A DNA stretch of 64,000 nucleotides, taken from the NCBI RefSeq assembly GCF_900105515.1, contig NZ_FNSY01000001.1, positions 7,056,001-7,120,000 on the forward strand. The letters run 5' to 3'. This stretch comes from Streptomyces sp. 2131.1. GTDB taxonomy: Bacteria; Actinomycetota; Actinomycetes; Streptomycetales; Streptomycetaceae. The notes under the pieces are model-generated. The model saw only the letters and a program-made list of their open reading frames with translations. It was not told the DNA's origin and did not search any database. Positions 17,658 through 27,347 of the stretch are shown here, piece after piece. Position 1 is the first letter of the stretch; the number at the start of each line of letters is the position of its first letter. The position numbers were made by a program, and so were the translations under genes.

Positions 17658-18016
17658 TGAACCCGGGTGATCCGGCCCATCCTCGCGGAACTCCCCGGGA
17701 CCCCGCGGTGGAGACGCAGTATGGCCACTGCGGTCGTGCAGAAGGGCCGAAGCGGCCAAAGGAACCACTTGTGTGCACGCAGTTCGAGGGCTCGAAGCAG
17801 AAGGTATTCTTCCGCCTCGGCTGATGTCTTCCTACGAAGCTGCGGTACCAGTCCGGCCTTCATTCGAACCCGCGCTCTCATCGAGCCTCTTCCAGACTGC
17901 TGCAAGTGGCACCGTGGTTGCGTTATGCCGCTGGAAGCGACGGAAGGTGACTTGAGTCGTGTGAGTACTATCGCTGCTACCTGCTCAACCCCCCCACTTC
18001 GAGAGCCGAGGATCAC
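17658..18016. other. Intergenic stretch, promoter region for the winged-helix gene
   Basis: No supported gene is visible. The stretch should contain the promoter for the gene at 18017, but I could not place a reliable -10/-35. Confidence 0.4.
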
Positions 18017-18592
18017 ATGTCCACAAACCCTTCAGTCCCGAGTGTCACGGCGGACTATGCCCAGCGGGTTGCTGACGACCTGTCTGCTAACCGGGGTGAG
18101 CAGGAGCGTGTGCGTTCCGAACTGGATCGGCTGCGGGACGAGCTAGTCCGTCTGGAGGAGAGTGAGCAGGTCCTGACGAAGATGCAGGATGTGCTCGGCG
18201 GGGCACCCAAGCCGACGGCGAAGCAGGCCAAGAGCCGCAGGGCGGCTGCGGTTCCGGCAGCCCGCCACTCCAACGCCAAAACCGCAGCAGGGAAGTCGGG
18301 TGCCGTCGGCGGACGCCAAGCTGTCAAGAAGCCTGCCGCGGCGAAAAGGCCGGGCGAGGCGACCTGGCTGGAGCTGACCACCGCCTACCTGGGCGGACAG
18401 GGCGAGCCCAAGTCTGCGGCCGAGATCTCGGATGCGCTGACCGAAGCACACCCCGAGCGGACAGTTCAGGTGCCGGTAGTGCGCAACGCTCTGGAACAGG
18501 GAGTCGCACAGGGCCTACTGGAGCGAACCAAGCAAGGACGCTCCGTCTTCTACAGCCCGGTCCCCGCTGCTCCGACCCCATCCGACTCCTGA
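18017..18592 (+). CDS. Coiled-coil / Lys-Ala linker / winged-helix regulator
   Basis: The 191-residue protein has three parts. Residues 12-55 form a coiled coil rich in Glu/Arg/Leu. Residues 60-110 are an Ala/Lys/Pro-rich basic linker like those of histone-H1-type bacterial proteins. Residues 115-185 look like a HARE/winged-helix DNA-binding domain (EPKSAAEISDALTEAHPE, QGLLERTKQGRSVFY). GAGGA lies seven bases before the ATG. Such proteins are common in streptomycetes as nucleoid-type or local regulators. The target is unknown. Confidence 0.8.
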   Translation: MSTNPSVPSVTADYAQRVADDLSANRGEQERVRSELDRLRDELVRLEESEQVLTKMQDVLGGAPKPTAKQAKSRRAAAVPAARHSNAKTAAGKSGAVGGRQAVKKPAAAKRPGEATWLELTTAYLGGQGEPKSAAEISDALTEAHPERTVQVPVVRNALEQGVAQGLLERTKQGRSVFYSPVPAAPTPSDS

Positions 18593-19273
18593 CGCACTGC
18601 GCCCGGCGTCCCGGGGGACGGCTCGCCCCCGGCTGGCCTCACCCAGTTCCGCGGCGTCATCGCCTCATACGTACCCGGACGGCTCACACTGGGGTTTTCC
18701 CTCGGGCCGAACGCCGGGCGTTTCAGGTCATCCCCTGACCGTGCTCGGCGCCCGGGGCGAGCGGCGCATGCACCCCTATGACGCGGCCCTCGGCCTGGAC
18801 CACGACGCGGCTGGCGGGGACCGGCTGTCCGCCTGGTGCACGGAGGCGACGCCGATGTGCTTGCGGACCTCGCGGCCGGGGAGTGCGGGGCGACCGTGCG
18901 CCGTCTCGCCGTCCCGGGTACGGCACCGCTCGCGGTGACCGGCGAGGCACTGGTGATCAGCCGCTACGGGTCGGGGGAGGGCGCCGGCCTGCGGCTGACG
19001 CTGGCCTGGCCCGTCGGCCTGCGCGGCGCCGCCGCACCCCCCACCGGGGGTGGACGCGTCCGGCACGCTGTACCCGCCGCCGCGCCGGGGGACTACTGCC
19101 GGTGCGAACAGCACGACTTCGGTGGTCCGACCCCCTCGCCAGGGTGCACCGAGCACCCCATGCCGCACAGGCCGCGAGGCCCGCGTGCAGCGGTGCCCGA
19201 AAGCACGTCCCTCGGTTATCCCGAGTGTCTTCGATCGGGGATGCCGAGATTCCCTGGGGGTAAGAGACGTGGC
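18593..19273. other. Probably degraded coding sequence
   Basis: A forward frame from 18836 (VLADLAAGECGATVRRLAV, PLAVTGEALVISRYGSGE) looks coding-like for about 60 residues. Its upstream part lies in another frame and no start fits. I could not recognise a family, and treat it as decayed sequence. Confidence 0.35.
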
Positions 19274-19510
19274 ATGACTTTATCGAAGCCATCGAAGTAC
19301 GCGTTAATCATTCTCGGCGTTTATGCGGCCGGAACGCTGTACCTGCGGTTCGGGAACCATGAGAGCTGGGGCAAGGCGTTACTGCTCTCGTTGTTCTGCA
19401 CACCGGTGGTCCTGTTGTGGTGGTGGGTACGAGACCGGTTGATGGATCGTGCCCGCCGGGCCGGTGAGCGGCACAGGAGGCGAGCCGCAGCACCCCGCAC
19501 CAGGCACTGA
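19274..19510 (+). CDS. Small two-helix membrane protein with TTA codons
   Basis: The 78-residue product has two hydrophobic helices (about residues 9-23 and 33-50, the latter LLLSLFCTPVVLLWWWV) and a basic C-terminal tail. Two of its leucines are encoded by TTA, which in Streptomyces requires the developmentally regulated bldA tRNA. The codon use is less GC-biased than its neighbours. I do not recognise a family. A longer upstream extension of the frame is rejected because it is low-complexity. Confidence 0.6.
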   Translation: MTLSKPSKYALIILGVYAAGTLYLRFGNHESWGKALLLSLFCTPVVLLWWWVRDRLMDRARRAGERHRRRAAAPRTRH

Positions 19511-19815
19511 GCGGGGCACAATGGAGTCGCGCACCTATCAGTAGGCTGAGTGGCTCGCGCCATCGTTCCGAATCATGCATATGGCAGCCTGGCGCATATC
19601 GGCGGGGGAACCAACTGAAGTTGCCCTCGAGAACCCGCTCCGACGCAGCGCCATTGGAATGCTCACGGTTGCCGCCGTGAACTGCCTTTGACCCGCGACG
19701 CTCAGTCGGCACCACGACCGTTCTGACCAGATCTGATCGCATGGACTGCACCGTCTGCCGACCCTACGGGACGACGTCGCCCGGTGGGTGACGCTGAGGC
19801 GAAGCACGATAGTTG
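19511..19815. other. Non-coding stretch
   Basis: I see no supported gene in this 305-bp stretch between two convergent genes. No strong terminator hairpin is visible either. Confidence 0.4.
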
Positions 19816-20784
19816 TCACATAGGCGGGCCTGTTGTCACCGGCCCTCCGTCGGCCGGAGCTCTCCGGTTTAGCAGCGAGTCCGCGATCGCGACGGAGGAT
19901 GGAGCGAGCCGGGTGCCACCGTCGTCGATGTCCCAGAGCGAGTTCTGCAGCAACCGCCCCAGGGTCCAGCCGGTCGCGCGTGCGCGGTCCAGGCCGAGGA
20001 CATCGGTGAGTAGGTCGAAGCGGCGCCGTACGATGCGCAGGGTGTCGCCCTTCGCGACGACATCGTCCCACCTGCTGTCCAGGGCGGGCCACAGATCGAA
20101 TCCCGGGTCGCCGGCGAGTGGCTCGGGATCGATGGCGATCCACGGCTCGCGCTGCGCGGCGAGAACGTTGTCGTAGTGCAAATCCCAGTGCAGCATCCGG
20201 TCCCCGGGCTCACCGGCCAATTCGGCCACCGCCGATGCCCAGCTGCGCAGGAGCTTACGGTCGGCCGGGTCGAACAGCCGCACAATCGCCCGAGGGACCT
20301 TATCCAGCATCTCGGAGGCGATGTCGCCAAGACCGCGAAGTCCCTGCGGTGCGGGGACCGCGACCAGTCGCGCGTGGAGCTCGGCAAGGGTGCCCATCGC
20401 CACGTCGTCATCGTTGATCGAGGCCAGCGTGCGAGTTCCGTTCAGGCGCTCCAAGAGCATGCTGCTGCTCATGGGGTCGTGATCGAGCAGTCGCACCACC
20501 CCCTTGCCGTTCCAGGTACGAAGGCCAATCAGTGCGGCAGCGGTCTCCTGTCGGGGCATCTGGAGTCTCAAAACCCCGGGCGTGCCGTCGGAACGCAACA
20601 CCGGCAGCACCAGTGAGGCTTCTCCGGCTTTTGCAGCGCCATCCCGTTCCAAATCCCAGCGTTCCAGCATATTCGCTGCGAGAGTCGGCAGTCCTGCGAT
20701 CCAGGCTCTCCCCTCCTCACCGAAGCCCGCGGCATACGACGCCGCCAGGTGATGTGGGACCTCGTCGCCTTCTAACGTGCTCAC
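19816..20784 (-). CDS. Aminoglycoside/hydroxyurea phosphotransferase, APH(6) family
   Basis: The 322-residue protein matches the aminoglycoside/hydroxyurea resistance kinase family (streptomycin 6-kinase type). The catalytic loop is HWDLHYDNVLA, with Asp as the base and Asn for Mg2+. The DFG-equivalent segment is WIAIDPEPLAGDPGFDLWPAL. The N-lobe has GVLRLQMP and the Lys-Glu type pairing. Such kinases phosphorylate the 6-OH of streptomycin or related substrates, and cytosolic chromosomal copies are frequent in streptomycetes. No streptomycin biosynthesis genes are adjacent, so resistance function is likely but the substrate is unproven. The length is normal and the frame intact. Confidence 0.93.
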   Translation of the reverse strand: MSTLEGDEVPHHLAASYAAGFGEEGRAWIAGLPTLAANMLERWDLERDGAAKAGEASLVLPVLRSDGTPGVLRLQMPRQETAAALIGLRTWNGKGVVRLLDHDPMSSSMLLERLNGTRTLASINDDDVAMGTLAELHARLVAVPAPQGLRGLGDIASEMLDKVPRAIVRLFDPADRKLLRSWASAVAELAGEPGDRMLHWDLHYDNVLAAQREPWIAIDPEPLAGDPGFDLWPALDSRWDDVVAKGDTLRIVRRRFDLLTDVLGLDRARATGWTLGRLLQNSLWDIDDGGTRLAPSSVAIADSLLNRRAPADGGPVTTGPPM

Positions 20785-21010
20785 GTCGGACTCCGTCGCA
20801 GGGGACCAGGTGCGCGCCGCAACCTACCGGAGGTCAACGGACAGCCTGCCGTCGCGGCACACCAGCCAACTTGAAGCCATTTCGGATACCGGCCTCAAGT
20901 AGCAGGACCCGATCTTGCCACCGGTGGCAGAAGGATGGCTGCACGCGCGGGTGCGACCGCGTGCCTCACTGGTGACAAGCAGACTGCCTCGCCTAGGCAC
21001 TGTTCTCGGA

Positions 21011-21660
21011 TCACGTTCTGAGCCAGATGGCGAGGGCCCGGAAGCCTTTGAGGCGGTTGCTGGTGCGTTCGACGGTGTTGCGCTTCTTGTATCGCTCGCC
21101 GTCGAAGCCGGTGGGCCGGCCGCCTCGGGAGCCTCGGTTCTTGCGATGTCTTTGCTGGTCGAGGCGTTCGGGGATCGTGTGCGGGATGCCGCGTCGCCGC
21201 AGGTAGCGGCGGTTTCTGCGCGATGTGCACGCCTTGTCCGCCAGGACACGGTCAGGTCGGGTGCGAGGCCGGCCGACTCCGGTGCGGGGCACCGATACCT
21301 GCTCCAGGACCCGTTCGAGTTGGGGTCCGTCCCCATAGTGTCCGGGTGTCAGGACGAACGCGAGGGGCCGGCATCGCCCGTCGGCGGCGAGATGGATCTT
21401 GGTGGTGAATCCGCTGCGGGAACGTCCCAGACACTCGCCGATCTGACCACCTCCTCCAGCCGGACGGCCAGATTCCGCAGCACCGGATCGACCTGATTCG
21501 TCCCACGCTCGGCCCCCTTTTTGAGGAACGGCGGCCGGGGATACCTTCCTCGCGTCGGCGGCGTGCTGCACGGCCACGCGGTCACAGGCATCTGCCTCCT
21601 GCGGCTGGGAAGCGTCCGGCCGGTCCGGGCCCCCAAGGCACTCGGGCTGCGCAGCGAGAA
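21011..21660 (-). pseudogene. IS5-family transposase, damaged at both ends
   Basis: The central DDE region is clear: SGFTTKIHLAADGRCRPLAF, VLADKACTSRRNRRYLRRRG and NTVERTSNRLKGFRA. The C-terminal ~20 residues around 'ATRYDKR' are deleted, so GFRAL runs straight into IWLRT. The N-terminal ~100 residues are also missing or altered. It should be inactive. Confidence 0.85.
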
Positions 21661-21729
21661 CGCGGCGCATCGGATTGCCGTCGAATGGGACGGGCCGGAC
21701 GGCGTCGACTGAGGGAGGCAGGTTCGTGC

Positions 21730-22212
21730 TCAGGGACATGCGCCCCGGTGGTCCTCTACACCACCGCCCAGGGCGGCTCGGGCTGCCGCGAGACGCTCCC
21801 TGGATTCGGATATCCACTCTTCGCCCATGTCGAGCGGCACGGAGACGACGATCTGGGTGCCGGTGCCGTCATGGACTTCGACCACGTAGGGGTCGTCGGA
21901 TATGAATCGGAGGTAAGCGGCGCGGCCTGATTGTGGCCACTCCGCCGTGAACGGCTCGTCAAGGTCGGCCTCCTGTTCGGCTTCCTCGATAGCGTCCAGA
22001 AGCCGACCCCAGTCTGAGAGGTCATCGGAGTCGAACCCGAGGTGGACAGTTCCGTTCACGAAGCCACTGGTGACGACGGCCTCCGCGTCGTAGTGCCGGA
22101 CTGCCGGAGTTTTGAGGGTGGGCTGGGACGAACGCAGACGAACGATGATGCTCTGGGTGAGGTCGGTCAGCCGGATCAGCTCGATCGCATCTGGCTGCAT
22201 GTTCATGTCCAT
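21730..22212 (-). CDS. DUF5959-like protein
   Basis: The 160-residue protein starts MDMNMQPDAIELIRLTD and contains SIIVRLR, GFDSDDLSDWGRLLDAIEEA, AAYLRFISDDPYVVEVHD and VVSVPLDM. This pattern fits the DUF5959 family of streptomycetes, whose function is unknown. It is acidic and soluble. The ribosome site is weak and the first ATG was chosen because three Mets lie within five codons. It follows an IS5 remnant and is not in an operon. Confidence 0.65.
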   Translation of the reverse strand: MDMNMQPDAIELIRLTDLTQSIIVRLRSSQPTLKTPAVRHYDAEAVVTSGFVNGTVHLGFDSDDLSDWGRLLDAIEEAEQEADLDEPFTAEWPQSGRAAYLRFISDDPYVVEVHDGTGTQIVVSVPLDMGEEWISESRERLAAARAALGGGVEDHRGACP

Positions 22213-22378
22213 GACCGGAAACCTACGGCGGGTGCTTAGGAACTGCGGATCATGACCGGACCGTGGCGTTTGGCGCGGCACCTCGCCGCGTTGCCGAAGC
22301 GTCTCGGAAGCGACGTTCTCGCGGATGCCGCGGGCGGTCCTCGGCTTCATCTTGAGTGCAATGGCCAGTGGCTGGAAA

Positions 22379-22415
22379 CCCGTCTCGGAACCCATGAAGC
22401 GGGTTCCGAGACGGG
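22379..22415 (-). terminator. Hairpin terminator after secreted-protein gene
   Basis: CCCGTCTCGGAACCC (22379-22393) and GGGTTCCGAGACGGG (22401-22415) form a perfect 15-bp stem with a 7-base loop. It begins 5 bp past the stop codon at 22420. Confidence 0.85.
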
Positions 22416-22419
22416 TCCT

Positions 22420-23184
22420 TCACCGCACCACGACGTTGTCCGCAGCCGAAGTTGACGGTCCGGTGGTGGTGTTGCCGTAGTACACCCAGCGCCACGCGCC
22501 GGTCTTGGACGCCTTGACGGTCGTCCTGAGGCCACCCGAGCCGCTGGCGTGAACCTTCTTCACCGTGGTGTAAGAGGTGGCTCCACTGGGCTTGAACTGC
22601 AGGCTCACCAGGCGGCCCCCGTAGGAGGCGTACTTCTTCGTCTCCCAGTTGGCCCGCGTCACCTTGCCGGTCACGGTGATGGTCTTGCCCTTGGAGACCG
22701 GCTCGGGCGCAGCGTTCACAGTCAGGCGGGAGTTGCGCTTGACGTAGACGGTCAGGCCCTTGTCGTCCGTGTCGCCACCGCCACCCTTGAAGTACACCTC
22801 GGCTGCGACCTTCCAGGCTCCGGCCTCGCTGTTGCGCATGTCCCACACATCCGGGTCGAAGTACATCGTCTCGGCGATGTCGCAGACACCCGACCTCACC
22901 TGGTTGCAGTCGCTCGTTTCGATGGCGTGCCACAGTCGGTCACCCGTATCGCCGCGGTACAGGAACACCGCCGGCCACTTCCACTTGCGGGTGGTCTCCA
23001 TCCGGAAGGAAGTGGGTGCCCCTACCTCCTTGGCCACTCCGATCACGATCGGCTTGCCGCCGTTCACCTGGACGCGGGTGAAGGAGACGCCGCCCTCGGC
23101 CGCCCCGGCCGGCACCGCGGCCACGCCCGTGAACACCGCCGCCGCGCCACCGGCCACGAGCACTCTCCAGACCTTCTTGCCCAC
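22420..23184 (-). CDS. Secreted protein with C-terminal Ig-like domain
   Basis: The 254-residue product starts at GTG 23184. It has a signal peptide (MGKKVWRVLVAGGAAAVFTG through AGAA). The middle part contains CNQVRSGVCDI with two cysteines. The C-terminal ~90 residues form a beta-sandwich typical of secreted Streptomyces proteins: KGKTITVTGKVTRANWETKK, VSLQFKPSGATSYTTVK and TTVKASKTGAWRWVYYG. The function is unknown; such modules are often called calcium-binding-like or Ig-like. It is monocistronic and ends at a strong hairpin. Confidence 0.85.
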   Translation of the reverse strand: MGKKVWRVLVAGGAAAVFTGVAAVPAGAAEGGVSFTRVQVNGGKPIVIGVAKEVGAPTSFRMETTRKWKWPAVFLYRGDTGDRLWHAIETSDCNQVRSGVCDIAETMYFDPDVWDMRNSEAGAWKVAAEVYFKGGGGDTDDKGLTVYVKRNSRLTVNAAPEPVSKGKTITVTGKVTRANWETKKYASYGGRLVSLQFKPSGATSYTTVKKVHASGSGGLRTTVKASKTGAWRWVYYGNTTTGPSTSAADNVVVR

Positions 23185-23218
23185 CTGATCCCCGATCTTT
23201 CCATCTCTGTGTCTTGCA

Positions 23219-23257
23219 CTGAAAGGCGCCGGAGAGCCCTCCTCCGGCGCCTTTCAG
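23219..23257. terminator. 15-bp stem hairpin upstream of secreted-protein gene
   Basis: CTGAAAGGCGCCGGA (23219-23233) pairs perfectly with TCCGGCGCCTTTCAG (23243-23257). It lies 35 bp upstream of the GTG at 23184. It is probably a bidirectional terminator insulating the gene from the IS-rich DNA beyond; an RNA leader structure is an alternative. Confidence 0.65.
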
Positions 23258-23842
23258 ACAGTCAGGAGCCATACGTGGTTGTGCACCCGTGGATCACGAT
23301 CGGACATCATTTCCAAGCTTCAAGCCCGAGGCCTGCACTCCAAGTTCGAGACACTCAGGTCAGGCGCCTCCACGACCTCGCGTTGCACGACGGCCGCCCA
23401 CCCGGTGAGCACGCTCATACTCCCGCCCCACCGCCGTCAGCCGGCCACCCCGTGCCCGCAGCGCCCTCGCACGCCTTGAACGTCAGCGACCAGGCACGCC
23501 ACCACCGCATGCTGCTGCTCAACGCCACGGAGAACGCGGGCTCTACGAATTATGGGTCCGAGTTCTGGCACTTCTCGGCAGCGGACCGGTACGACGCGAT
23601 GATGCGCCACGAGCCGCACGCGCGCTACGGACCGATCAAACTCCCATAGCACGTGGCCGGACTCGTCCACTTCCCCGCCCTGTCCGAGCCGCAGACACAG
23701 GAGTGTGGGGGCATCCGTGTCACGACCGGCCCGCACGACTGCGACAGACGAACAGTACCGAGCGGAGGCACGTATATCCGACGACACCCAGCAGACGATC
23801 CGGGCCATCCCCGAGCCCGTCGATCGGCTACGTAAGGAGCCG
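23258..23842. other. No supported gene
   Basis: Overlapping frames on both strands show no domain, signal or ribosome site. I regard this as degraded sequence beside insertion-sequence remnants. Confidence 0.4.
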
Positions 23843-24220
23843 TCAGCATTTGAGGATGGCCTTGGCGCGTTTGCCGAGGCTGCGGATCTTGGCGTGATCG
23901 CGGTTGTGACGCCGACGCCATCCGCGCAGACCTTTGCCCCGGAACGGGACGCGGACAGCAGGACCTGGGCCCTGATACGCCTCGCCCGCCCAGCACTTGA
24001 TGCCATCGGCGGCGAGAGCGGCAGGAATGCCGCGGGTCCGGGCCGCGGTCAGATCGTGCACGGCCCCGGGTAGTGCCTCCGAAGCCCAGATCAGACGGCC
24101 CGCTGGATCCGCGAGTACCTGCACGTTCATCCCGTGGTGCTTCTTCTTCCCCGAGTTGTACGGCTGGTCGGCAGCGATGCGGTCGATCGGCAGCAGGGTG
24201 TCATCGAGGATCACGAGCAA
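23843..24220 (-). pseudogene. IS5-type (DDE_Tnp_4) transposase fragment
   Basis: A 125-residue frame reads ILDDTLLPIDRIAADQPYNS, GKKKHHGMNVQVLADPAGRL, GAVHDLTAAR and AGEAYQGPG. This is the central part of a DDE_Tnp_4 transposase. The N-terminal HTH and the C-terminal end are missing. Confidence 0.8.
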
Positions 24221-24242
24221 TAGTCAGGACTTGTGGACCAGG

Positions 24243-24722
24243 TCAGCCTGATTCCTTGAGGTGATGGAGTCGGTGGTGTGCCGCATTGCGGACTCGGCGG
24301 GTCCGCCCGCGTTCTGCGAGTAGTTGCAAGACGTCGGGTGCGGTGACGATCTGTGTGGTCACGGCTGTGCACTGGAGCCAGTCGGAGGCGTCGGTGAGCT
24401 CCTCGGCGGCCCACGGTTCGCCCAGGGCGAGGGTCCTGAGCAGGCACCATTCGCGGAGTCGGGTGGTGAGGAAGTCGTGTTGGTCGATCACCCCCGACAT
24501 GGCCTGGGCCCATGCCGTGAATGCCGGGGCGGTGAGAAGTTCGGTCGCCCGGCGGTCCATGTGTCGACTCACCGCGCTGACGGCCATGGTGGTGTCCTCA
24601 TCGCGCAGAACAGCAGCCAGCAGGTCGGCTTCGTCCGCCGCGGCGACGGTTTGCAGGGCCTGGATGTAGTGGGCGAATCGCCGATGCTCGGCGGGCTCGT
24701 CGCTTTGGTGTCGGCTGTCCAT
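24243..24722 (-). CDS. Conserved helical protein of unknown function
   Basis: The 159-residue product starts MDSRHQSDEPAEHRRFAHY. It is almost entirely alpha-helical with a regular Leu/Ala pattern (EADLLAAVLRDEDTTMAVSA, HDFLTTRLREWCLLRTLALG, DASDWLQ). The C-terminus is basic (GRTRRVRNAAHHRLHHL). I believe similar proteins occur widely in streptomycetes, with unknown role. Its start lies inside the 3' end of the IS256 transposase frame (154 bp overlap), so the transposase reading there is probably the false one. A HEAT-like scaffold is possible. Confidence 0.7.
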   Translation of the reverse strand: MDSRHQSDEPAEHRRFAHYIQALQTVAAADEADLLAAVLRDEDTTMAVSAVSRHMDRRATELLTAPAFTAWAQAMSGVIDQHDFLTTRLREWCLLRTLALGEPWAAEELTDASDWLQCTAVTTQIVTAPDVLQLLAERGRTRRVRNAAHHRLHHLKESG

Positions 24723-25969
24723 GCTGCCTTGCCTTCCGGCCGTTCCATGAGGTGACCGTTCTCGAATCGGGCGCCGTCCCGGCCGAGGGCGACGAGGTGG
24801 GGTGCGGTGACCGCTCGCCAACGGGCCTGGGCGGATTCCACGAGCTTGAAGACCATCGCGAGGGCGGCGGACGGGCTGCCGGCACCGCGGGTGACCTTGG
24901 TCCGAAGTTTCACCGTGCTGAACGTCGACTCGATCGGATTCGTCGTGCGCGGATGCACCCAATGTTCGGCGGGGAAGTCGTAGAACGCCAGCAGCTCGTC
25001 GACCTCACCCATGATCTCCTTAGTGGCCTTGGGCCACTTCGCGCCGTACGCCTTCTCGAACGCGGTGACCGCGTTCTCCGTGTGCGCGCGGTCCTCGGCG
25101 TTGTGGATCTCCTGCAGGTCCGCTCGTGCTCCGGGCTGAGTGGACTTCGGTAGGGCGTTCATGACATTCCGCATCTTGCGGACCCAGCATCTCTGGTGCC
25201 TGGCCTGCGGAAATACCTCCGCCAGGGCAAGCCGCAATCCCATCGCGCCGTCACCCACGACGAGCATCGGATCCGTCCCGCGGTGACTGCAGTCCCGCAG
25301 CAGGTCCGCCCAAGACTCGGTGGACTCACGCAGGCCCTCGGCCATCGCGATCAACTCCGCGGTGCCGTCCACCCGCACGCCCATCAGGACCAAGAGCCAC
25401 GAATGCGTCGGCGAGAGCCGGGCCTTGGGATGGACACCGTCGGCCCATACGTAGACGTAGTCGGTTTCAGCCAGGTCACGACGCTGGAACTCCGCATGGT
25501 CGGCGGTCCACTGCTTCGTCAGCCGAGTCACCGTGCTCGACGACAGCCCAGCCGAGGAGCCCAGGAACTGCTCCATCGCGGGCACGAAGTCACCCGAGGG
25601 ACAGGCCGTGCAGATATCGCATCGGCAGCACCTTGCTGACCTTCGGAGACTTCCGGCACCACGGCGCGAGAAGCTTCGAGGAGAACGCTTGCGCTCGCCG
25701 GTCTCCGCGTCGACCCGCTTGTCGTTCACGCGCGGGACGGCAACCTTGACCGGCCCGGCGGCCGTCGTCACCATCCGCGGCCGGTGGCGGCCGTTGCGGA
25801 CCACCAGTCGACGGCCGGCCTCGTCACGCTGCCCGGCGAGCTCGGCCATGTACTGATCCACCTCCGCCTCCAGGGCGGCGGCCGGCATCCGCCGGGCTCC
25901 CTCCCGGACGATCTCGTCGATCAGGGAACCGGCCCCGGTGGTGCCGTCCTCGTCGACTACGCTGAGCAT
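24569..25969 (-). mobile_element. IS256-family transposase with shifted inner segment
   Basis: The frame starts MLSVVDEDGTTGAGSLIDEI and contains the DDE triad regions YVYVWADGVHPKARL (D), MLVVGDGAMGLRLALAEVF (D) and TTNPIESTFSTVKLRTK (E). Residues encoded at about 25595-25685 are out of frame. One base over, the same DNA gives SSKLLAPWCRKSPKVSKV and MRYLHGLSLG, the normal IS256 text. Two compensating indels have therefore scrambled ~30 residues while keeping the rest readable. The normal C-terminus ends near ERPEGKAAW, after which the frame runs into the 159-residue gene. It is likely inactive; terminal repeats were not identified. Confidence 0.85.
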
Positions 25970-26138
25970 GGGCGTGCCTTCCCAACCGACGGTGCAACGT
26001 CGTCTACTCGGGGCCCTATCGATCACTCGGGTAGGTACGCCCTCGCACGTTCCAACCCGAGGCCGATCCACAGGCCTAGCATTGCTCGACTGCGAAAATC
26101 GCTGTCCGGTTGCCGAAGCATGGTGATAGACATCCGGC

Positions 26139-26927
26139 GTGGAAAAGACTCTTGAGTTCACCGACCTGTTGCGACTCATCGATGAACGGTCAACCGCCTT
26201 CCGCGCTGCGGTCGCCGCCGCACCCGGTCTTGACGCACAGGTGCCCACCTGCCCCGGGTGGACGCTGCTCGATCTGGTGAGGCACCTGGGTGGGGGAGAC
26301 CGTTTCTGGGCCGCCATCGTCAGCGCGGGGCCCGCCGACGCACCTCCGGCAGAGGCCGTCGCCGCGCGTGCCGCTCTGGAAGTGCCGCAGGAGCGTGAGG
26401 CCCTTCTGGCCTGGCTGGACGCGTCGACGCAGCTTCTGCTGGGCGCCCTGCGCGCGGCGGGACCGGAGAGCGGTTGCTGGACGTGGTGGCCCGCGTCGCA
26501 GTCACCGCAGACAGCCGGCGGCACTGCCCGCCACCGGGTCCAGGAGACCGCGGTGCATACGTACGACGCCCAGCTTTCCGGGGGCGCCCCGCAGCCGCTG
26601 CCGGTCGAGCTGGCACTTGACGGAGTGGAGGAGTTCCTGTTCACCGTCTGCGCAACGCCGAGTGCCTGGCCGCACAAGCCCACGGCCTTCGACTTCCACG
26701 CCGACGAGGACCGCTCCTGGCGCCTCACCGTCGACGGCGACGGCGCACGCACCACCCGCCTCCCCGCGACCGGCGAGGCCTCGGACACAGCCGGCGCCTC
26801 CGTTCGCGGCACGGCCGGTGAGCTGGTTCTCTACCTCTACGACCGGATCAAGGCCGACTCCTTGCACGTTGATGGCGACGCCGGGCTCCTCGACCTGCTC
26901 CGCGCCTGGGAGCCGGAGGAGAATTAG
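26139..26927 (+). CDS. Maleylpyruvate isomerase family mycothiol-dependent protein
   Basis: The 262-residue protein starts at GTG 26139. It has the MDMPI_N domain with CPGWTLLDLVRHLGGGDRFW, in which His is the first metal ligand. The Glu/His pair of the metal triad lies in ARHRVQETAVHTYDAQL. A C-terminal MDMPI_C domain follows (residues ~160-255). Family members are Zn-dependent, mycothiol-using isomerases or transferases of the DinB-like fold. The substrate is not predictable. It is not in an operon, but a second DinB-like gene lies 420 bp downstream. Confidence 0.9.
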   Translation: MEKTLEFTDLLRLIDERSTAFRAAVAAAPGLDAQVPTCPGWTLLDLVRHLGGGDRFWAAIVSAGPADAPPAEAVAARAALEVPQEREALLAWLDASTQLLLGALRAAGPESGCWTWWPASQSPQTAGGTARHRVQETAVHTYDAQLSGGAPQPLPVELALDGVEEFLFTVCATPSAWPHKPTAFDFHADEDRSWRLTVDGDGARTTRLPATGEASDTAGASVRGTAGELVLYLYDRIKADSLHVDGDAGLLDLLRAWEPEEN

Positions 26928-26970
26928 GACGTAGCGGGGGCGGTTGTGCCGCGCCTCTCCGCCGGCCTTC

Positions 26971-27186
26971 CTAGTCCCGCACCAGTTCGCGCAGCGCGGC
27001 GTAATGTTGCCGGTGCTCGGAGGGCCAGTTGCAGTCCTTGTCGACGACCTCGAGGGCGGCCTTCCACACGGGATGCCCCTCCAGAGCGCCGGGGCGACGG
27101 AGCTTGGACAGCCACTGTCCGACCGGCGTGTCGAGCGCGGCCGCCGACCGGCAGGCGGACAGCGTCCAGTGCTCCTGGCAGTACAC
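26971..27186 (-). pseudogene. Helicase-associated (HA) domain remnant
   Basis: The 71-residue frame reads TPVGQWLSKLRRPGAL and KDCNWPSEHRQHYAALRELV. This is the pattern of the repeated HA domains found C-terminal to actinobacterial helicases. Neither the helicase core nor further repeats are present. A related fragment lies at 51642-52290. Confidence 0.6.
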
Positions 27187-27347
27187 GCTGCCGCCTACCC
27201 AACGAACCCCTCATTGCGCCTCTTCGCACTGAGGCACGCGGCTGACGCGTCCACGGGGGCCCCGCGGCCGACTTGCCGAAGCCACGCGGGCGCCAAGATC
27301 ATGTCAGGGGCGTGCGGCCGGCCCCGCGCCCGCGCTATGTTCGCGGG

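Noticed and set aside
25970..26812. Upstream extension of the IS256 transposase frame
   Set aside because: It runs antisense through the MDMPI gene and is low-complexity; IS256 transposases begin near MLSVVDEDG.
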